From positions 1-11,310 of the forward strand of contig JAGLUC010000434.1 in the NCBI GenBank assembly GCA_023134955.1: a stretch of 11,310 bases of DNA, in the 5' to 3' direction. The notes under the pieces were generated by a model. It ran no database searches. It saw only the letters and a list, made by a program, of their open reading frames with translations, and was not told the DNA's origin. Of the stretch, positions 7,092 through 11,310 are shown piece by piece (the stretch's first letter is position 1; the number at the start of each line of letters is the position of its first letter). The stretch is from Methylococcales bacterium. GTDB lineage: Bacteria > Pseudomonadota > Gammaproteobacteria > Methylococcales > Methylomonadaceae. The translations under genes were made by a program, and so were the position numbers.

Positions 7092-8261
7092 ATGAACATA
7101 CATGAATATCAGGCTAAACAATTGTTTCAGGCATTTGGTATTCCTGCGCCACAAGGGGAAAAAGCATCAACAATTGAGGATGCAGTTAATGCCACTAAAA
7201 AAATTTCAGGTAATGCCTGGGTAGTTAAAGCACAGGTTCATGCCGGAGGGCGTGGTAAAGTGGGCGGTGTGAAATTAGCTAAAAATATTGCTGAAGTTAA
7301 ACAATTTGCCAGTGATATGTTGGGTAGTCGATTAATTACCAAGCAAACCGGTGCAGAAGGTTTGCCGATAGAATCGGTGCTGATTGAAAAAACATACCCA
7401 ATTAAACGTGAATTTTACTTAAGTATCATGGTGGATAGAGCGACTGAACGGGTGATGTTTATTTCCTCTATTGCGGGTGGAATGGATATAGAAACAGTTG
7501 CTGAGGAAACCCCTGAAAAAATACTGACTTTAGTGGTTGACCCTGCCGCAGGCTTACAGCCTTATCAATGTCGACAAGTTGCATTTAGTTTATCTTTGCA
7601 GGGCAATCAAATTAAAGAACTCAGTAACATAATGCAAGGCTTGTATCGCTTATTATTAGACAAAGATGCCAGTCAGATAGAAATTAATCCTCTGGTAGAA
7701 ACAGATGACGGTGCATTATTTGCCCTGGATGCCAAAATCAATTTTGATGATAATGCGCTTGCATTACATCAGGATATTTTAGATTTAAGAGATGCAGGGC
7801 AGGAAGATGAAAAGGAAAATAAAGCCAAGCAGTTTGAGTTAAATTACATTACCTTAGATGGCACGATAGGCTGTATGGTTAACGGAGCAGGGTTAGCAAT
7901 GGCAACTATGGACTTGGTTAAGCTTAAAGGAGGAACTCCCGCCAATTTTCTTGATGTAGGGGGTGGTACGACTACAGAAAGAGTTTGTGAGGCATTTAAA
8001 TTAATTTTATCTGACCATAATGTAAAAGCGGTTTTGGTTAATATTTTTGGCGGCATTGTTCAGTGTGATGTGATCGCAAAAGGAATTTTAACGGCTGTCG
8101 ATGAAGTTCATGTCAAAGTACCTGTGGTGGTTCGGTTAGAAGGAACTAATGCTGAAAAAGGGCGAGAATTATTAAATAATTCAAACCTGGGTTTGGTTGC
8201 AGCAGAAAATTTGGCTGATGCAGCCGAACAGGTTGTTGCTTTAGCAAAGGAGGTCGCATGA
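7092..8261 (+). CDS. sucC: Succinate-CoA ligase (ADP/GDP-forming) beta subunit
   Basis: This is the nucleotide-binding beta subunit of the cytoplasmic TCA-cycle enzyme that interconverts succinyl-CoA and succinate with substrate-level phosphorylation; it works as a complex with SucD. At 389 residues it is one longer than E. coli SucC. The ATP-grasp domain opens with MNIHEYQAKQLF, followed by QVHAGGRGKVGGVK (about 48-61) and IEINPLVETDDG (about 196-207). The C-terminal ligase domain has NGAGLAMATMD, PANFLDVGGG and VNIFGGIVQCD. The GGIV form of that last motif fits succinate rather than the GINRCD-type motif I recall for malate-CoA ligase MtkA, so malate is the less likely substrate. AAGGAG five bases before ATG 7092 is a strong ribosome site. 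The gene overlaps sucD by ATGA. A promoter must lie in the 102 bases shared with pilS, but I cannot place it. Confidence 0.97.
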   Translation: MNIHEYQAKQLFQAFGIPAPQGEKASTIEDAVNATKKISGNAWVVKAQVHAGGRGKVGGVKLAKNIAEVKQFASDMLGSRLITKQTGAEGLPIESVLIEKTYPIKREFYLSIMVDRATERVMFISSIAGGMDIETVAEETPEKILTLVVDPAAGLQPYQCRQVAFSLSLQGNQIKELSNIMQGLYRLLLDKDASQIEINPLVETDDGALFALDAKINFDDNALALHQDILDLRDAGQEDEKENKAKQFELNYITLDGTIGCMVNGAGLAMATMDLVKLKGGTPANFLDVGGGTTTERVCEAFKLILSDHNVKAVLVNIFGGIVQCDVIAKGILTAVDEVHVKVPVVVRLEGTNAEKGRELLNNSNLGLVAAENLADAAEQVVALAKEVA

Positions 8262-9124
8262 GCATTTTAATTAACAAACAAACCACGCTAATTTGCCAAG
8301 GTTTTACCGGTAAACAGGGTACTTTTCATTCTGAACAAGCGATTACTTACGGCACACAATTAGTCGGTGGTGTCACCCCAGGACGTGGCGGACAAATACA
8401 TTTGGGATTGCCTGTTTTTAATACTGTAGAAGATGCGGTTAAAGCAACGGGTGCAACGGCAAGCATGATCTATGTTCCTCCCTTTTTTGCAGCTGATGCT
8501 ATTTTAGAAGCGGTTGATGCGGGTATCGAACTGATTATCTGTATTACCGAAGGCATTCCTATTTTACAAATGCTAAAAGTTAAAGCAGCTATGGCAGGAA
8601 CGAGTGCCCTATTAGTAGGGCCTAATTGCCCTGGTGTGATTACCCCAGGGGAATGCAAAATTGGCATTATGCCGGGTAATATCCATTTACCAGGTTCTAT
8701 CGGCATAGTTTCAAGATCAGGTACATTAACCTATGAGGCGGTTCATCAAACCACACACCAAGGTTTAGGGCAAAGCACTTGTGTAGGGATTGGTGGAGAC
8801 CCTATTCATGGCATGACTTTTATTGATGTGATTAGTCGATTTCAAGCTGATGAGCAAACCAAAGGTATTATTATGGTGGGTGAAATTGGTGGAGGAGAAG
8901 AGGAAGAGGCGGCTGAATATATTAAAGAAAATGTCACCAAGCCAGTGGTTTCTTATATTGCAGGAAGAACAGCCCCTCCTGGAAAAAGAATGGGACATGC
9001 AGGCGCGATAGTGACAGGTGGTAAAGGAACAGCGGAAGGCAAAGTTGCAGCATTAAAAGCAGCAGGAACTGAAGTGGTTGATTTACCAACCCAACTAGGC
9101 GAAGCAATGAAAGCCTGTTTATAA
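8258..9124 (+). CDS. sucD: Succinate-CoA ligase alpha subunit
   Basis: This alpha subunit binds CoA and carries the phospho-histidine of succinyl-CoA synthetase. At 288 residues it is the usual length. The N-terminal CoA-binding Rossmann domain has CQGFTGKQGTFHSEQAI (about 13-29) and VTPGRGG (39-45). The ligase domain has LVGPNCPGVITPG (119-131), the RSGTLTYE phosphate-binding segment (153-160), GIGGDPIHG (177-185) and GEIGGGEEEEAAEYI (208-222). The active histidine is H247 in RMGHAGAIVTGG. All key positions are present. Translation is coupled to sucC by the ATGA overlap, and AAAGGAGG at 8246-8253 gives it a very strong ribosome site of its own. The TAA stop is at 9122-9124. No classical terminator with a T-run follows; the hairpin of the MITE-like element 20 bases downstream may play that part. 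Confidence 0.97.
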   Translation: MSILINKQTTLICQGFTGKQGTFHSEQAITYGTQLVGGVTPGRGGQIHLGLPVFNTVEDAVKATGATASMIYVPPFFAADAILEAVDAGIELIICITEGIPILQMLKVKAAMAGTSALLVGPNCPGVITPGECKIGIMPGNIHLPGSIGIVSRSGTLTYEAVHQTTHQGLGQSTCVGIGGDPIHGMTFIDVISRFQADEQTKGIIMVGEIGGGEEEEAAEYIKENVTKPVVSYIAGRTAPPGKRMGHAGAIVTGGKGTAEGKVAALKAAGTEVVDLPTQLGEAMKACL

Positions 9125-9144
9125 ATTTTTCAAGATACTGATCT

Positions 9145-9265
9145 CAATGCCGTTAAGTTAAGAAATATAGACTGTTGATTCTGGGGCCAAGGCTTTAGCC
9201 TTCATATGGCAAAGGTGAAAAGCAGGCTAAAGACCTGCGCCCCAGTGCTTAACTTAACGACATTG
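9145..9265. mobile_element. MITE-like palindromic element with 18-bp terminal inverted repeats
   Basis: CAATGCCGTTAAGTTAAG (9145-9162) and the reverse complement of 9248-9265 agree at 17 of 18 positions, bounding a 121-bp element with no coding capacity. A nested palindrome lies inside: CTGGGGC...CTTTAGCC at 9181-9200 pairs with 9225-9245 through a 7-bp and an 8-bp stem around a small mismatched bulge. This fits a non-autonomous element mobilised in trans by a transposase that recognises the same ends; I cannot name the family. No clear target duplication is visible. On its 3' edge TTGATA, TTGATA and TTGATC follow in tandem (9263-9280). Transcribed, the element would fold into a long hairpin after sucD. 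Confidence 0.7.
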
Positions 9266-9320
9266 ATATTGATATTGATCCCATATTAGTATTCCGTTAA
9301 TTTTGATTTGATGAATAAAT

Positions 9321-9388
9321 GTAGCCTTGATGTAGCTAAGTGTAATCAAGGAGGAAGCACAGGGAAGTGTAACTGTTACTCAAGGCTA
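9321..9388. repeat. Diverged REP-like element upstream of nadE
   Basis: GTAG (9321-9324) is followed by stem CCTTGAT (9325-9331), a 13-base loop and ATCAAGG (9345-9351), the same plan as the REP-like units at 2431-2509. The loop ends in AAGTGTA, like the minus-strand unit there, but the stem is changed on both sides. A second, decayed unit seems to face it: TCAAGGCTA at 9380-9388 is the exact complement of 9322-9330, although its own inner stem is lost. AAGTGTAA occurs twice (9339-9346 and 9365-9372). Confidence 0.65.
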
Positions 9389-9465
9389 TAAAAAACTTAG
9401 TCTGATGACGAGAAACAAGCGTTTGTTATATCCATCAAATTAAAGTAATTCTCTTTTTCAAAACT

Positions 9466-9501
9466 CCCTTTATTTAAAAGGGGAATGATCTATAGATTCC
9501 C
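9466..9501 (+). promoter_or_regulatory. Two mutually exclusive hairpins in the nadE leader
   Basis: CCCTTT (9466-9471) can pair with AAAGGG (9477-9482), while GGGAAT (9481-9486) can pair with ATTCCC (9496-9501). Both need the G-run around 9480-9483, so only one can form at a time. The stems are six base pairs, end 28 bases before the nadE ATG, and resemble an attenuator switch only in outline. They may be chance in AT-rich DNA. I see no convincing promoter between 9390 and 9465. Confidence 0.25.
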
Positions 9502-9529
9502 TGCAATATATGGGAACAAAAATACAATC

Positions 9530-11140
9530 ATGTTAAAAATAGCTCTGGCACAAATAAACTTGCTGGTTGGTGGTATTAAGGCTAACCAAATAAAAATTAT
9601 TCAAACGGCAATAGACGCTCGTGATCAACAGCATGCCGATGTGGTGGTTTTTCCCGAATTGAGTATTACAGGTTATCCACCAGAGGACTTATTATTACGT
9701 CCTGACTTTATCAAACAGGCAGCACAAGCAGTGCTTGATATTGCTAAAACAGTATCCGGCATAGATATTGTTTTAGGTTATCCTGAGAAAGATGGTGATG
9801 ATTTGTATAATAGTGCCGTAGTGTTAAGAGATGGCAATATACTGACACATTACCGGAAAAATGCATTACCCAATTTTGGAGTGTTTGATGAACAGCGTTA
9901 TTTTAAATCGGGTAATCAAATTTGTTTATTTACCGTTAAAGGGCAATCCATTGCACTGACGATTTGTGAAGATATTTGGCAACAAGGACTGATAGCAAAA
10001 AACAAACAAGCGGGGGCTGATTTAATTCTTACCTTAAATGCCTCGCCTTTTCATGCAGGTAAAATTCACCAAAGAGAAGAAATTGTTTGTCAGCAAGCCA
10101 AAGAAGCTCAAATTGCTTTGGTTTATGTCAATAGTATTGGTGGACAGGATGAATTGGTTTTTGATGGCGCATCTTTTGTAGCTGATGCAAAAGGGGATGT
10201 TATTTTTAGAGCAGAAGAATTTGCTGAACAAGTTTCAGTGGTAGAATTTAAGGGTAATAATCCAATAAAAAGTACCAGCGCACCTTTGTATAACGAAATA
10301 TCCAGTGAATATAAGGCACTGGTTTTGGGCGTTAGGGACTATACCTATAAAAATGGATTTAAAGGTGCATTATTAGGATTGTCTGGTGGAATAGACTCAG
10401 CCCTGGTTTTGGCTATTGCCGTTGATGCCTTGGGTGTAGACCAAGTGGAGGCAGTATTAATGCCTTCTAAATACACTCAGGATATGAGTAATGAAGATGC
10501 TATTTTAGAAGCAAAAGCATTAGGTATTAAGTATCATACTATTGCTATAGAACCAGCCGTTTCAGCTTTTACGGAAATGTTGAGAGAGGTGTTTGAGGGG
10601 ACGAAAAAGGATAGCACAGAAGAAAATATACAGGCCCGTTGTAGAGGAATAGTGCTTATGGCAATGTCTAATAAACAAGGTAAATTATTACTCACTACCG
10701 GAAATAAAAGTGAAATGAGTGTGGGTTATGCCACTTTATATGGTGATATGGCAGGCGGTTTTGCACCGATTAAAGATGTGCCAAAATTACTGGTTTATCA
10801 ATTGTCTGAATATCGAAATACCCTGTCTCAAGTGATTCCACAACGAGTGATAACAAGACCGCCCTCAGCGGAGTTAGCACCTGACCAGATAGATGAAGAT
10901 TCATTGCCTGCTTATTCAGTTTTAGATCCTATACTGGCAATGTATGTAGAACAAGATAAGTCAGCAAAAGAGATTCATGCGGCTGGTTATCAATTAGACG
11001 ACATTAATCTCGCAATTTCATTGGTTGATAGAAATGAATATAAGCGTAGACAAGCACCGCCAGGCGTTAAAATTACTCCCAGAGCTTTTGGACGAGACCG
11101 ACGCTATCCTATCGCATCCGGGTATAAAGGAGTTAGCTAG
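9530..11140 (+). CDS. nadE: Glutamine-dependent NAD+ synthetase
   Basis: This cytoplasmic enzyme makes the last step of NAD synthesis: deamido-NAD is adenylated by ATP and amidated with ammonia from glutamine. It is 536 residues, the short glutamine-dependent form. The N-terminal nitrilase-like glutaminase has the catalytic triad E43 (FPELSITGYPPEDL), K110 (YRKNALPNFGVFDE) and C146 (TICEDIW). The C-terminal synthetase has the PP-loop SGGIDS at 285-290, TTGNKSEMSVGYATLYGDMA (about 389-408) and the tail RRQAPPGVKITPRAFGRDRR (about 506-525). I chose ATG 9530 because MLKIALAQINLLVGG is the family N-terminus. The in-frame ATG 9485 would add 15 unrelated residues, and its GGGGA touches the start codon. 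The ribosome site before 9530 is weak (GGGA, about 14 bases away). It follows sucCD on the same strand but is separated by 405 bases of repeats, so it is probably transcribed on its own. Confidence 0.96.
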   Translation: MLKIALAQINLLVGGIKANQIKIIQTAIDARDQQHADVVVFPELSITGYPPEDLLLRPDFIKQAAQAVLDIAKTVSGIDIVLGYPEKDGDDLYNSAVVLRDGNILTHYRKNALPNFGVFDEQRYFKSGNQICLFTVKGQSIALTICEDIWQQGLIAKNKQAGADLILTLNASPFHAGKIHQREEIVCQQAKEAQIALVYVNSIGGQDELVFDGASFVADAKGDVIFRAEEFAEQVSVVEFKGNNPIKSTSAPLYNEISSEYKALVLGVRDYTYKNGFKGALLGLSGGIDSALVLAIAVDALGVDQVEAVLMPSKYTQDMSNEDAILEAKALGIKYHTIAIEPAVSAFTEMLREVFEGTKKDSTEENIQARCRGIVLMAMSNKQGKLLLTTGNKSEMSVGYATLYGDMAGGFAPIKDVPKLLVYQLSEYRNTLSQVIPQRVITRPPSAELAPDQIDEDSLPAYSVLDPILAMYVEQDKSAKEIHAAGYQLDDINLAISLVDRNEYKRRQAPPGVKITPRAFGRDRRYPIASGYKGVS

Positions 11141-11201
11141 GAGGCTGTCCGAGAATAGAAAGTTCTTTATGATGAGCATAATAACTGAATTAAAGTATAT
11201 T

Positions 11202-11227
11202 GTAGCCCGTATGAAGCTTGCGTAATA
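11202..11227 (+). repeat. 5' half of a REP-like element, interrupted by the intron
   Basis: GTAG (11202-11205), stem CCCGTAT (11206-11212), a 12-base loop and ATA (11225-11227) reproduce the plus-strand unit at 2431-2460. The expected CGGG that would complete the stem is missing: the match stops at 11227, where the intron-like sequence begins. The loop GAAGCTTGCGTA differs from GAAGTTTACCTA of the other copy at only a few positions. Confidence 0.75.
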
Positions 11228-11310
11228 GTGTGCCTAGCATGGACTAAAACTAATTACCTGAAAGGAGGTAATCGGAAAGAGTAACGATAACCGTAGCGAA
11301 ACGCAAGGGG
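11228..11310 (+). mobile_element. 5' end of a group II intron, cut by the window edge
   Basis: The sequence from 11228 begins GTGTGCCTAGCATGG and carries CGCAAGGG near 11301-11308, matching the GUGYG 5' boundary and the conserved start of domain I of bacterial group II introns. It resembles class C introns, which typically begin GTGTGCCCGGCATGGG and have CGCAAGGG at about the same distance. Between them a hairpin, ATTACCT (11253-11259) with AGGTAAT (11266-11272) and a GAAAGG loop, sits where those introns have a similar stem. The reverse transcriptase (LtrA-type) gene expected a few hundred bases further on lies outside the window. Exact class and activity cannot be judged. Confidence 0.72.

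Noticed and set aside
6990..7154. N-terminal extension of PilS by 55 codons
   Set aside because: It would overlap the start of sucC on the opposite strand, exceeds the family length, and the family-like N-terminus begins near residue 56 of the open frame.
7092..9124. sucCD as malate-CoA ligase (mtkAB) of a serine cycle
   Set aside because: The sequences follow the SucC/SucD pattern, including NIFGGIVQCD, and no serine-cycle genes are adjacent.
9402..9424. Hammerhead-like core: CTGATGA (9402-9408), then GAAAC (9412-9416) and a small AACAA/TTGTT stem
   Set aside because: Only three bases separate the two core boxes, so stem II cannot form, and the flanks do not pair as stem I. It is most likely a chance match.
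11140..11160. GGAGGCTGTCCGAGAATAG just after the nadE stop looks like an insertion-sequence terminal repeat
   Set aside because: No matching inverted end, target duplication or transposase fragment is visible in the window, so a mobile origin cannot be supported.
11025..11225. Open frame of 66 codons on the plus strand
   Set aside because: It overlaps the end of nadE in another frame and ends inside the REP-like half element; there is no sign of coding.

Overview
The window is about 11.3 kb of AT-rich chromosomal DNA from a bacterium that looks gammaproteobacterial. The evidence is a PilS/PilR pair very close in architecture to that of Pseudomonas, a CysB of exactly the enterobacterial length with its ligand-binding residues kept, a sucCD pair with E. 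coli-type sequence, YggS, and GTAG-headed REP-like palindromes. The low GC content and the number of palindromic repeats would suit Methylococcales or Thiotrichales relatives. That narrower placement is an inference and cannot be settled from the sequence alone.

Layout. The window opens inside the 3' part of yggS (PLP homeostasis protein). Its end overlaps, tail to tail, a TSUP-family membrane transporter on the minus strand. The transporter is divergent from cysB, the LysR-type regulator of sulfur assimilation, so the pair is probably a small sulfur-linked unit. cysB and a minus-strand outer-membrane porin converge on a repeat-rich gap holding an imperfect hairpin and an inverted pair of REP-like elements. 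Upstream of the porin, on the same strand, is pilSR, the two-component system that controls sigma-54-dependent pilin transcription. The two genes overlap by ATGA and no pilin gene is in view. Head to head with pilS lies sucC-sucD (succinyl-CoA synthetase), also ATGA-coupled, followed by the glutamine-dependent NAD synthetase gene nadE.

The 405-base sucD-nadE gap holds a 121-bp MITE-like element with 18-bp terminal inverted repeats, a diverged REP-like element, and two mutually exclusive small hairpins in front of nadE. After nadE, half of another REP-like element is interrupted by what looks like the 5' end of a group II intron, which runs off the window.

Functionally these are mainly housekeeping genes: PLP homeostasis, sulfur uptake and regulation, TCA cycle, NAD synthesis and type IV pilus control. 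They do not form one pathway. All complete genes look intact. The most unusual content is the mobile and repetitive DNA between genes, above all the intron sitting inside a palindrome of which other copies are present uninterrupted in the same window. I see no tRNA, rRNA, CRISPR array or defence operon, and no convincing new multi-gene system.
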